Positions 33,408-41,404 of a stretch of DNA of 64,000 nt are shown here, one piece after another. Position numbers and translations under genes: made by a program. Below the pieces are notes generated by a model. It saw only the letters and a program-made list of their open reading frames with translations. It did not search any database and was not told the origin of the DNA. Within the stretch, counting starts at the first letter, position 1. Each line of letters starts with the position of its first letter. The DNA comes from Proteiniborus sp. MB09-C3. Lineage in GTDB: Bacteria > Bacillota > Clostridia > Tissierellales > Proteiniboraceae. The DNA is taken from the NCBI RefSeq assembly GCF_030263895.1, contig NZ_CP127161.1, positions 2,728,001-2,792,000 on the forward strand. The letters are read 5' to 3'.

Positions 33408-33701
33408 ATGTCTGTTATAGGTACACCTGCCGCAGGATTAGCCCTTATTATTTCTTGTATAATCGCATGCATCTTGAAAATTGTTTTATCTAAATTAATA
33501 TATGAAAATTATGGTATAAAACCCTATAAGTATTTCAATGCATGCATAGTAGCAGTTTTTATAGTTCTAAAATTATATGACCTTTATTATGTTACAGCAC
33601 CAAATTATAATTCATTACTATATCCAATTACTTCTGGTGCATCTTATGGACTTTTATTTGGTTTACTTTCTAAACCTATCAAGAATATTTCTGATAAATG
33701 A
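33408..33701 (+). CDS. Small membrane protein
   Basis: 97 residues from the ATG at 33408 (AAGGAGAG upstream). Three hydrophobic helices: LALIISCIIACILKIVL, FNACIVAVFIVLKLY and YPITSGASYGLLFGLL. No family recognised. Last gene of cargo block 1; its end lies 35 bases from the TadB-like stop, convergently. Confidence 0.5.
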   Translation: MSVIGTPAAGLALIISCIIACILKIVLSKLIYENYGIKPYKYFNACIVAVFIVLKLYDLYYVTAPNYNSLLYPITSGASYGLLFGLLSKPIKNISDK

Positions 33702-33736
33702 CTCACCCCCTTATTCAGTGCGTAATTCTTTTACTA

Positions 33737-34645
33737 TTAAGTCTGTAACTTATTCATGGATTGAATAACAATATATATAGATATAATAATATCTAAAGAA
33801 AATACTATCTGTCCCCATATTGGCTCTAATATAGATTGTCTATATGCAGAATTCATCAGTACATACATGACAGCAAAATTAATAAGCAATAAAAAATACA
33901 GTCCTATATTAAGCATTGAATCTTCTGTGCTCTCTTCATCTTCATCGTCATTTTGCTTCCCTATTTCTTCTATGAATGTATCTATTAATGCTACTATATC
34001 TCCCCCATGTATATAACAAATCTTTAGATTCTCAACAAAAAGTTTAAGTTCAGATACTTCTATCTTTTCCTTAAAATTTTCTAAGCATTGAATTGGACTT
34101 ATTTTATGTTCATGCTCATATATCATTATATTTATATAAGTTTTTAAGGGGTCTGATATATATTCAGAAGCTCTTTTGAAACAATCAAATATATCGTTAT
34201 TTTTACTAGATACAAAGAAGTTTTTAAGTATTATTAAAAAGTCTACAGATATTCTTTTAATTTTATATGAAAGAACATCTGTTATAATCTTTAACAATAG
34301 AAATGGTATAGTGCATAGTCCAAATCCAAATATAACAGATACTACTATATTCATATACTGCTCCATGAAGATTACCCCTAAAAAAAAGAACACAAAACAT
34401 ATAAAAATATGCGTCCATACTGAATAAGGAACATAGATTCTAATATTAGATTTTTGTATAAGTTTTTCAATGTAGTCTAATTTTGATTCTAGGACAGAGT
34501 TAAACCTTGTTTTTCTGCCTTTCTGATTCGAGTTTGCCTTTATTGCTTTAATTTTGGCTGGTATTTTTTTAATATCTATGTTACTTACTATAAGAAACAG
34601 TCCTGCTGAAATTAAGAGAATCACTATTCCTTTTAGCATTATCAT
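33737..34645 (-). CDS. TadB-like membrane platform protein
   Basis: 302 residues: an N-terminal helix, a pair (VWTHIFICFVFFFLGVIFM; IVVSVIFGFGLCTIPFLLL), a cytoplasmic middle (FFVSSKNNDIFDCFKRASE, LKICYIHGGDIVALIDTFI) and a last pair (IGLYFLLLINFAVMYVLM; IVFSLDIIISIYIVI). That is the type II secretion F/TadB plan. The start overlaps the CpaF gene by 65 bases and has GAAGGTG. Together with CpaF and TadC it would extend or retract the Tad-like fibre. Confidence 0.75.
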   Translation of the reverse strand: MIMLKGIVILLISAGLFLIVSNIDIKKIPAKIKAIKANSNQKGRKTRFNSVLESKLDYIEKLIQKSNIRIYVPYSVWTHIFICFVFFFLGVIFMEQYMNIVVSVIFGFGLCTIPFLLLKIITDVLSYKIKRISVDFLIILKNFFVSSKNNDIFDCFKRASEYISDPLKTYINIMIYEHEHKISPIQCLENFKEKIEVSELKLFVENLKICYIHGGDIVALIDTFIEEIGKQNDDEDEESTEDSMLNIGLYFLLLINFAVMYVLMNSAYRQSILEPIWGQIVFSLDIIISIYIVIQSMNKLQT

Positions 34646-35936
34646 TTATATCACCTTCTTCCAAAAGGTTACTTTGAATTAATTTATTAATTAAGCTTTC
34701 TGATTTTAAACTGCCCACTTTTTTATGCTTTCCCTGTATAAAAGTAGCTTCTCGATGTTCAATATCAAATTTCCATAAATAATTGTACTTATCTTTTTCT
34801 TCTGAAACAATTTCAGCTATCTCAACAATAGTAAAGCTATCCAGATAAACAATAATATTTACACTTTCATACAATATGTCAAGAAGTACTTCATCAGATA
34901 AATTGGTTCCTGACATTTTCATATTAATCATCATTTTTCTTAAAGCTTTCTTAGCTGATCCAGCATGTGCTGTATTAAATGTTTGGTTTCCAGCAAATGC
35001 CCCATTAAAGAAAGTCATAGCTTCTCCTTCTCTTATTTCTCCATATACATAAACATCTATACTCATGAGAAGTCCCATATCAGAAATTTCTCTTATACCA
35101 TATACTTCTCCATACTCATTTCTTTTAACTAAAGTATGAACGGCATTAGGATGTTTTAAGAAGAGCTCTGGATGTTCCTCCATAACTAGTATCCTAGTCT
35201 CTTTACTTAATTCTTCGAGGACAGCTCTCATTAATGTAGTTTTGCCAGCACCACCTTTACCTACAAACATAATGTTAGCTCCTGACTGAGCATACCTAGT
35301 TAGGTCTTTTGCTTGTTTTTCTGTTAGCATTCCTATATCTATTAGCTCTTTAAGTGAATAAGCTTTATCTCTATGCTTTCTAAAGATTACTGTAGGACTT
35401 AAGGTAGTTACGGGAGATATACCACATATAATTCTTAGCTTGTTGTCTTTATCTTCAAATTTGACTAAGGCCTTATTTTCGTTAATCTCACCTTTTAAAT
35501 TTGCTTGTATTGCAGTTTGTATGTAAGAAAGTAAATTATCGTTGCTTCCAAAATTAACATCTACTCTTTCCATCTTATTGCCACATTTTATCCACACATT
35601 ATCAGGCGAATTAATATATGCATTATTAAATTCTGGCATATCAATGTATTTTTGCATAATCCCATAGCCTAATATATGATCAATTACTTCTTTAACTAAT
35701 TGTTGTCGATTAACCTCAGCTACTTTATAGTTTTTATCAGCAATAATCTTCAGAACCACTTTTTCTAATGCCGACTTTGGCGATTTTGAAAGGGTTATAT
35801 CTGCAATTAAATCCTTGTAGTTCCTAACTACTTCATCAGCTATTCTAGAGATTACATCATATATGGATATAAATATTTGCTCATCACTTTTATTCTGCTT
35901 ATGAAGGGAGCGTTCTTCTATTCTATTTACAATCAT
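34581..35936 (-). CDS. cpaF: CpaF/TadA family secretion ATPase
   Basis: 451 residues. N-terminal helical part, then AYINSPDNVWIKC and the ATPase core: Walker A GKGGAGKTT (226-234), Asp box ILVMEEHPEL, Walker B-like MSIDVYVYGEIREGEA, and the His box FNTAHAGSAKKALRKM. TadA/CpaF is the hexameric motor of Tad pili and relatives of VirB11. Its start shares ATGA with the stop of the CpaE-like gene. In this element it may power the fibre, the transfer channel (as VirB11) or both. Confidence 0.92.
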   Translation of the reverse strand: MIVNRIEERSLHKQNKSDEQIFISIYDVISRIADEVVRNYKDLIADITLSKSPKSALEKVVLKIIADKNYKVAEVNRQQLVKEVIDHILGYGIMQKYIDMPEFNNAYINSPDNVWIKCGNKMERVDVNFGSNDNLLSYIQTAIQANLKGEINENKALVKFEDKDNKLRIICGISPVTTLSPTVIFRKHRDKAYSLKELIDIGMLTEKQAKDLTRYAQSGANIMFVGKGGAGKTTLMRAVLEELSKETRILVMEEHPELFLKHPNAVHTLVKRNEYGEVYGIREISDMGLLMSIDVYVYGEIREGEAMTFFNGAFAGNQTFNTAHAGSAKKALRKMMINMKMSGTNLSDEVLLDILYESVNIIVYLDSFTIVEIAEIVSEEKDKYNYLWKFDIEHREATFIQGKHKKVGSLKSESLINKLIQSNLLEEGDINDNAKRNSDSLNFSRTVSYSK

Positions 35937-37186
35937 TCATTTCCCTCCAATGCTCTTATTTTTTTCCTTTTACTAAAAAATTTTTCTGTCAACAGCAGTT
36001 TTTTCTCAGCATTTAATCCTAAGAACTTTAATATAGGTACATATTCATTCATTATTTTTTTACTTTCAAAGGCATTTCCTCGCCTATAATCCTTGTATTC
36101 AGATACATATCCAATAATCTGACCTTTTAGTTTTGACTCTATTTCTATAAAAGTTAAATCTTCTCCAGAATATCTATTGATTATAAAGAAAAATTTTCTA
36201 ACATCAAAGTCTCCGTATTTTTCAAATGCGCTAATAAACCTATTAGCTTCTTCAATGTCAAAAATATTTCCATACACAGGTACAATTACTTTATCTGCTT
36301 TAATAAGAGCTTCATTAGTTGTATATATGTCGTACCAGGAGTGAGTATCAATAATAACATAGTCATATAGGAATTTAAGCTTTTCTATTACCTCATTAAT
36401 ATATTTAGGAAACACATTGCTATTTGCTAAAGTATAGTATTCATTAATATCATAAAAGCCTGCTAAAATGTCCAGGTTTTTTTGTTCTTTACTAGTAGTC
36501 AAAAAGTCCTCTAGCTTTTCATTAGTTAAAGTATCTCTCTCAAGAGAATGGAATACATTCACAATGGTATTGTCAAAATCTCTTTTAAATATCTTTTTAA
36601 ATGCAGGCTTCAATGGATTAAAATCTACTAAACAAACTCTACAATTTTGCGTTCTGGCAATTGACATAGCTAAATGTGAAGCAATAACCGATGATCCTTG
36701 ACTTAATGGCGAATATACCGCTATAACCTCTTTAAAAACAGTCTTAATCACTTCTTTGTATTTCACTTCTACTTTTGATTTTGAAAATATTTTAAAATCA
36801 AACTCTTTTGGATAATTTCTAACTGTTTTTTCTATTTTTCTCTTAGTAACTTCACTAAATCTAATAAAGCTTGTTACATTTTCATTTATAAGTCTTGTAA
36901 TGAGCTTTCTTTCTGTAGAGCTTTCAAGTTCTTCTAAAAGAACTATAACCTTAACTCCTTTTGCTTTTGCTTTACCAGCTATTTTTATAAGGACATCTCC
37001 ACTATCATCCAACAGCCTATTGAGTATTAACACATCTATGTCTATAATATCTAAAACATCATAGATAAGATGGATATTATCTTCATAATCAATTATATTT
37101 ATATTAGCCGAGTTAATTACTTCTTCAACTTTTGGCTCTAATCTTCCTATACTTAAAAATACTTTTTCTTTATTCTTATTTCTCAA
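35933..37186 (-). CDS. cpaE: CpaE-like MinD/ParA-superfamily protein with degenerate P-loop
   Basis: 417 residues. A receiver-like N-domain (IYDVLDIIDIDVLIL, VKVIVLLEEL) precedes a MinD-like domain: YSPLSQGSSVIASHLAMSIA at the P-loop position, CLVDFNPLKPAFK, YDYVIIDTHSW and KVIVPVYGNIFDIEEA. At the P-loop (residues 158-166) the two Lys of the KGGxGKT deviant Walker A are missing, so ATP hydrolysis is doubtful. CpaE positions Tad pili at the pole in Caulobacter; here the role is unknown. Co-transcribed with CpaF. Confidence 0.8.
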   Translation of the reverse strand: MRNKNKEKVFLSIGRLEPKVEEVINSANINIIDYEDNIHLIYDVLDIIDIDVLILNRLLDDSGDVLIKIAGKAKAKGVKVIVLLEELESSTERKLITRLINENVTSFIRFSEVTKRKIEKTVRNYPKEFDFKIFSKSKVEVKYKEVIKTVFKEVIAVYSPLSQGSSVIASHLAMSIARTQNCRVCLVDFNPLKPAFKKIFKRDFDNTIVNVFHSLERDTLTNEKLEDFLTTSKEQKNLDILAGFYDINEYYTLANSNVFPKYINEVIEKLKFLYDYVIIDTHSWYDIYTTNEALIKADKVIVPVYGNIFDIEEANRFISAFEKYGDFDVRKFFFIINRYSGEDLTFIEIESKLKGQIIGYVSEYKDYRRGNAFESKKIMNEYVPILKFLGLNAEKKLLLTEKFFSKRKKIRALEGNE

Positions 37187-37508
37187 CCTCTTCCCCCCAT
37201 TCTGGCAGATGTTTATATGGATAATATTTTTGAGTTTTAGAAAATCTAATCATGAACTTGATTTGGTCATAAATAGATATATTAGATTTATCCTTCTGTG
37301 TTGCCATTATACTGGCAGTAATTGATGAAAGCATAAATATAACACATATCAAAGTATTGCTTGTGAGCAAATATATAAGAGCATCAATAAATATTGCAAT
37401 TAAGCATATTAATGACGCTCTTACCATTTCCTTTCTCCCAAACCCATCAAAGATTTCATTCTCAGTTTTAAGTCCTTGAGGTATATATAAGCTTCTTTCT
37501 TCATTCAT
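37176..37508 (-). CDS. VirB3/PrgI-like membrane protein
   Basis: About 110 residues starting MNEERSLYIPQGLKTENEI. The opening YIPxGL...E.F.GFGRKE and two adjacent helices (ASLICLIAIFIDALIYLL; ICVIFMLSSITASIMA) match PrgI/VirB3-type proteins of Gram-positive conjugation systems. They join VirB4 to the channel. Start at ATG 37508, preceded by GGAGG; overlaps the CpaE-like gene by 11 bases. Confidence 0.7.
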   Translation of the reverse strand: MNEERSLYIPQGLKTENEIFDGFGRKEMVRASLICLIAIFIDALIYLLTSNTLICVIFMLSSITASIMATQKDKSNISIYDQIKFMIRFSKTQKYYPYKHLPEWGEEVEK

Positions 37509-37515
37509 CTGTATA

Positions 37516-37728
37516 TCAGCCTCCAAAATAGTAAAATGCAATCTCCTTTATTTGAAAAATACTCTCAGTCATAATATAGAAAACTATTGCATGCTTCATT
37601 CTCTTATCATAGACAGCAGCTTCTTCCACATTTCCAATTTTCTTAAAGAAACAAAATGCCACTCTAAGGGCTACTGCTACCCTAGTTAGCCATATAAAAA
37701 AAAGAGAAATTTCATCTATATTGCTCAT
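37516..37728 (-). CDS. Small membrane protein of the transfer operon
   Basis: 70 residues with two moderately hydrophobic helices (ISLFFIWLTRVAVALRVAF; HAIVFYIMTESIFQI). It lies between VirB6- and VirB3-like genes with nine-base spacing, so a channel accessory is likely. No family recognised. Confidence 0.6.
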   Translation of the reverse strand: MSNIDEISLFFIWLTRVAVALRVAFCFFKKIGNVEEAAVYDKRMKHAIVFYIMTESIFQIKEIAFYYFGG

Positions 37729-37737
37729 ATCTTCCTC

Positions 37738-38562
37738 CTATCTTTTAAAAGCCATCTTAGCCATCTGCACTAATCTTACAGATGAATATATTCCATGCAT
37801 ACCTCCACCACCACTAGATACTATTAAAAATTCTTGTAAGAATCGTGGTGTTCTCAAGGCTAGAAGCAGGCACGCAATTCCAAAGAAAACATGTCCATTT
37901 AGCATTATAACTAATCCTAATTTAGCTAAAACAACCTGTATTAGCACAGTAAAGAAGGATTGCAAAAACTTTTGAATATATGTTCTAAAAACTCCTTTGT
38001 CTGCATCCATAAGTCCAGTACAAGCTAGGGGTACTCCAATTCTAAGTATTAATATCTCTAACCCCCTAGTTATAAACTGAATGTACAGAAATATAAAAAT
38101 TATAAAGAATACAAGAACTGCTATCGCTGGAAAAAATCCAAGAGTCCCTATATTATTGGCAATAGCAGTAAAGCTTGTATTAATATTTAGCCCTATAGTA
38201 GTCATAACTTCTGTAGAAGCTTTTTCTGTTATTTCAGCAAATATATCATAAACTATGGGAAATGATATGGCTATAGCCATTGCCCTAAAAAAATTGGCTA
38301 GCAAAATAATAGGATCTGCATCTGGATCTCCATCGGTCCAAAGAATATATGTTTCAAATCCTTTCTTAAGAAATTTTAGAATAATTAAGGATACTCCATA
38401 TCCAAAGAATATATCAAAAAGAATATCAAAACCATTAGTCCCAAGATTTGAAATCTCCTCTTCTGCATAAAGTGCCATTGTCACTAGTTTTTCTAAACCA
38501 AAATCATAAGCAATTGCTCCAGTTATCAAAGAAACTATAAGTCCTATAATCAGTGCTTCCAA
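37738..38562 (-). CDS. VirB6/TrbL-like polytopic membrane protein
   Basis: 274 residues and about six helices (LIIGLIVSLITGAIAYDFG; MAIAISFPIVYDIFAEI; FFPAIAVLVFFIIFIFLYI; VLIQVVLAKLGLVIML; FFGIACLLLALRTPRFL). It ends with a Gly-rich SSGGGGMHGIYSSVRL stretch typical of the CD1112-type VirB6/TrbL proteins of clostridial conjugative elements. It would form the inner-membrane channel for DNA. Confidence 0.8.
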   Translation of the reverse strand: MEALIIGLIVSLITGAIAYDFGLEKLVTMALYAEEEISNLGTNGFDILFDIFFGYGVSLIILKFLKKGFETYILWTDGDPDADPIILLANFFRAMAIAISFPIVYDIFAEITEKASTEVMTTIGLNINTSFTAIANNIGTLGFFPAIAVLVFFIIFIFLYIQFITRGLEILILRIGVPLACTGLMDADKGVFRTYIQKFLQSFFTVLIQVVLAKLGLVIMLNGHVFFGIACLLLALRTPRFLQEFLIVSSGGGGMHGIYSSVRLVQMAKMAFKR

Positions 38563-38630
38563 AATATCACTCCTCCCTAAAAGGATAAGAGGAATTAAAG
38601 CACTTCTTTAATCCCTCTTACTTATATAGT

Positions 38631-38966
38631 TTAAACATAATATCCAACAATTAAGTTAATTATAACTGAAGCTACTTCAACTCCTATTGTAGATATTACC
38701 GCTACATTAATTCGCTTTTGCCACATCTTTTGATCCATTTCATCCGCTGCTCCTTTTCTAAGAAAGAAGAATCCAACAAGTAAAGCACCTGCTATAGGTG
38801 CTAATACCATTAGCCAAGTGGTAGCATCTTTAATAAGATTTTCTGTTCCCTTAGCTATCTTACTATCTTGTAATCTTCCTGGTGCTGCAAATGCAACTAC
38901 TTTATTAAGTAATGTAAAATACATTACTGTAATTAAAGTTATAGTTTTCTTATATAATTTTTTCAT
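38631..38966 (-). CDS. VirB2-like pilin
   Basis: 111 residues. A signal-peptide-like start (ITLITVMYFTLLNKVVAFAAP) is followed by two helices (ATTWLMVLAPIAGALLVGFFF; INVAVISTIGVEVASVII) with a charged loop (RKGAADEMDQKMWQKR). This is the VirB2/TrbC plan; the position between VirB6 and VirD4 genes fits. If so, the element encodes two pilin types, this and the Flp-like one at 24179. Confidence 0.7.
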   Translation of the reverse strand: MKKLYKKTITLITVMYFTLLNKVVAFAAPGRLQDSKIAKGTENLIKDATTWLMVLAPIAGALLVGFFFLRKGAADEMDQKMWQKRINVAVISTIGVEVASVIINLIVGYYV

Positions 38967-38984
38967 ATATATCGTTCCTCTCTT

Positions 38985-40499
38985 CTAATATTCAGCATAA
39001 AAATCCCATATTCCCCAGAGCTCCATTTCATTAAATCTTACTGATTTTTCTTTACGCCTATTTTCTCTTATCTCTCTTACTTTTGTGTTGTGTGTTTTGC
39101 TCCCAAGTCCCAGCATTTTATTAAAATGCCATTTACTCAAATCAGGAGCGTACATAATAGCTGGATGACTATTTGACATAACTAAAGAGTATGGTCTCTT
39201 TATAAGCCTTACTTCATCTGAAGTAAGTAAAGCTCTCGCCGTAAGGTTTACACTATGTGAGCTGCTAGGTGTAGTATATTTCCCATGAGAAGCACTTTGA
39301 GAATAACTAGTTGTTGTATAATTCCCTAGTCTTTCAGATATTTCTTTTAATGTTTCATTGTCACTTGCCTGTAAATATATCCAGTATTCACAATTTCCCC
39401 TTATGGTTCTAGCTGTCTCCTTGCCATACTTCTCTTCTAACTGAGCAAAGGACTGTAGGAATAAATTAAATCTTATTCCCCTTCCTCCTCCTACGGTCAA
39501 TTTGTTTGCAAAGTCAGAGATTTGAGTAAAGTTTCCAAACTCATCTAATACAAAATTAACTCTATTTTTTAATCTTCCTCCTTTCGCATCTGCCGCTTTT
39601 ACTAGGTGTTCATAGTGTTGTGATACTAAAAGACTTGCTAATGAATAGTAGGTTGTCTTTTCATCAGGAAGTATAATAAACACAGCAGTTTTTGAATCCC
39701 CTAAATCCCTTGGATCATAGTCACTTCTACAAGTCATAGAGTTTATTAAAGGATTTGTAAACAGCCTTAGTGTTGTTAGTGCAGCAGTAAAAAAGCTACC
39801 TTTTGTTTTGGACGGAGCAACTTCAGATATAGCTAAAAGTCCTTTAGCAGGATGATTATCCTCTAAGTTCTTTAAGTATTCAACTATGGGCATTGTCTTT
39901 CCAACAGGCTTACACATTTCAGCTATAAAAAAATAGACATTTGTCATGTTCTGAAAACGTCTATTTTCTCCTTCTCTATTATCATAAACTACACTCATGA
40001 TAGCACTAGCAATAGTAGATGCTTCCCCATCCCTCCATATTCTTTCACCCTTTGCTTCCCCTACTAATGTAGCTGTTAAATCCCAGGTCGAGTCTATGGC
40101 AGCAGATATATCATCTCTATCAACTGCATCAATTATAGGCTGTAGGAAATTATATTCATTACTTTTTAGGGGATTTCTAAAATCTATTGCATAGACATCA
40201 TATCCTAGCCTTTTTAGAAATGGACCAGTATAGTGAAATAACTCTCCTTTAGGATCGCTTAAAAACATACTCTCTCCTGCTAAGCCTAAGGTACTTATAG
40301 TTTGCAAAACTAAACATCTTGTTTTTCCACTCCGAGTAGCTCCAATGATTAAACTATGAACATCGTCTTCTACAAAATAAATCTCTTGTTTAGTCAAGCC
40401 TTTCTTCGCCATACCTAATACAAGTCCCCCGCCTTCTTTAGGTAAAAAGCTATTGCTCAGACTTTTTTCTCTTTGCTCTATTTTCCTCACCTCTTTCAT
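38985..40499 (-). CDS. virD4: VirD4-type coupling ATPase, cytoplasmic half
   Basis: 504 residues. Walker A GATRSGKT at 53-60, SDPKGELFH (TraG/VirD4 motif) and Walker B FVLDEF at 316-321, FNLFLQSFAQLEEKYG. Like the CD1115-type VirD4 proteins it takes the relaxase-DNA complex to the channel. It lacks the two N-terminal membrane helices; these are encoded by the preceding gene, which overlaps it by 50 bases in another frame. ATG 40499 has its own AAAAGGA, so it is a real separate gene. Confidence 0.93.
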   Translation of the reverse strand: MKEVRKIEQREKSLSNSFLPKEGGGLVLGMAKKGLTKQEIYFVEDDVHSLIIGATRSGKTRCLVLQTISTLGLAGESMFLSDPKGELFHYTGPFLKRLGYDVYAIDFRNPLKSNEYNFLQPIIDAVDRDDISAAIDSTWDLTATLVGEAKGERIWRDGEASTIASAIMSVVYDNREGENRRFQNMTNVYFFIAEMCKPVGKTMPIVEYLKNLEDNHPAKGLLAISEVAPSKTKGSFFTAALTTLRLFTNPLINSMTCRSDYDPRDLGDSKTAVFIILPDEKTTYYSLASLLVSQHYEHLVKAADAKGGRLKNRVNFVLDEFGNFTQISDFANKLTVGGGRGIRFNLFLQSFAQLEEKYGKETARTIRGNCEYWIYLQASDNETLKEISERLGNYTTTSYSQSASHGKYTTPSSSHSVNLTARALLTSDEVRLIKRPYSLVMSNSHPAIMYAPDLSKWHFNKMLGLGSKTHNTKVREIRENRRKEKSVRFNEMELWGIWDFYAEY

Positions 40500-40935
40500 T
40501 CAAATCCTTTTCTCCTTTTTTGATAAGGTCTTTTATATAACTGTTACTTGAGTTTAAAGTGTAACTCTTAAAAACCTCCTTTTTTTCTTTTTCAGTAAGC
40601 CATCTAGCTGAGCCATGTTGATTTTGCCCTGCTTTAACAGGTGTATATATCATAGGTGTTACTTTAGTAAGTTGGCTCTGGTATGCTTTATCATCTGAAA
40701 AATAGAAACCAATACTTGCTAAAAAGCTAAGTGCCAAAAAAGATAAAAAGAGCTTTAAATGTTTTTGATTAGACATAAGGCTCTTTAAACAATCTTCAAA
40801 CTTAGGAAAACTTAAATTGTTAATTTCTCTAGATAACAGTTTATGAAATATAGTTGAGAAAAACACGCTAAAGGTAAAACCTATTATTAATACTAGAATT
40901 GAAATTATAATTTTGTTTCTTTTTTGCCTGTTCAT
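40450..40935 (-). CDS. VirD4 membrane half (separate gene)
   Basis: About 161 residues: helix IIISILVLIIGFTFSVFF, a short outer loop, helix LKLFLSFLALSFLASIGFYF, then GQNQHGSARWLTEKEKKEVF, a motif normally found in the N-terminal part of TraG/VirD4 just before the ATPase domain. So this is the membrane anchor of the coupling protein, split from the ATPase gene it overlaps. ATG 40935 with AGGAG ten bases upstream. Confidence 0.75.
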   Translation of the reverse strand: MNRQKRNKIIISILVLIIGFTFSVFFSTIFHKLLSREINNLSFPKFEDCLKSLMSNQKHLKLFLSFLALSFLASIGFYFSDDKAYQSQLTKVTPMIYTPVKAGQNQHGSARWLTEKEKKEVFKSYTLNSSNSYIKDLIKKGEKDLNERGEENRAKRKKSEQ

Positions 40936-41206
40936 GTAAAGCAATCTCCTTTCTAACTCTTTCTATTACAAAATAATTTATTTCTAAGTCTATTTTTAAA
41001 AAACACTCTCTAAATCCCTTATCGTTTTCAAAAAGATAAAAATTTTCATAGGTTTTAATAAGCCTTCCATTAAATTTTGAATCACAGCTTTTAGAATCCT
41101 TTCTCTTTATTTCATAGCTATCTCCCTTATTCAATCTATTCAATTTTATAAGTTTATCTATATAGAAGCCTTTTATATTATCACCTACTTTTAATCTTTG
41201 TTTCAT
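40868..41206 (-). CDS. Hypothetical small protein
   Basis: 112 residues, KVGDNIKGFYIDKLIKLNR, a likely beta-barrel-like N-half (NGRLIKTYENFYLFENDKG) and a basic C-terminus. It overlaps the VirD4 anchor gene by 68 bases and the Spo0E-like gene by 26 bases, so it is part of one compact operon. Function unknown; possibly a DNA-binding accessory. Confidence 0.5.
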   Translation of the reverse strand: MKQRLKVGDNIKGFYIDKLIKLNRLNKGDSYEIKRKDSKSCDSKFNGRLIKTYENFYLFENDKGFRECFLKIDLEINYFVIERVRKEIALHEQAKKKQNYNFNSSINNRFYL

Positions 41207-41333
41207 ATTCCAATACTATTAACTCATCGAGTTGCTGGCTCATCTCTACAATTTCTTTGCTAGTTAGTAATTTTTCATCAGAAATTGTCTTATTAAGCTT
41301 TTCTCTTAGGCTTTCTAAATTATCTTGTTTCAG
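41181..41333 (-). CDS. Spo0E-like peptide (aspartyl-phosphate phosphatase family)
   Basis: About 50 residues: NLESLREKLNKTISDEKLL and EMSQQLDELIVLEYE, i.e. two short helices with the SQ-x-LD-x-LI signature. Spo0E-type phosphatases act on phosphorylated Spo0A and delay sporulation. There is no ATG/GTG/TTG after the terminator at 41365-41388; translation would have to start at ATA 41336 or CTG 41333, six to twelve bases from AAAGGAGAGG. So either a rare start codon is used or the gene has decayed. Confidence 0.6.
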   Translation of the reverse strand: MKQDNLESLREKLNKTISDEKLLTSKEIVEMSQQLDELIVLEYETKIKSR

Positions 41334-41364
41334 TATTTTAATCCTCTCCTTTGAAGTAAAAAAC

Positions 41365-41388
41365 AAAAAAACTAACTTTATAGTTAGT
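41365..41388 (-). terminator. Terminator of the MT-A70 gene
   Basis: Minus strand ACTAACT-ataa-AGTTAGT, then a run of T. Confidence 0.65.
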
Positions 41389-41404
41389 AGCTCTTGTATC
41401 ATTT

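Noticed and set aside
40450-40499. Programmed frameshift joining the two VirD4 halves at A-AAA-AAG
   Set aside because: The heptamer is in the right phase for a -1 shift, but that frame ends at TGA one codon later; the ATPase gene is in the +1 frame and has its own ribosome-binding site.
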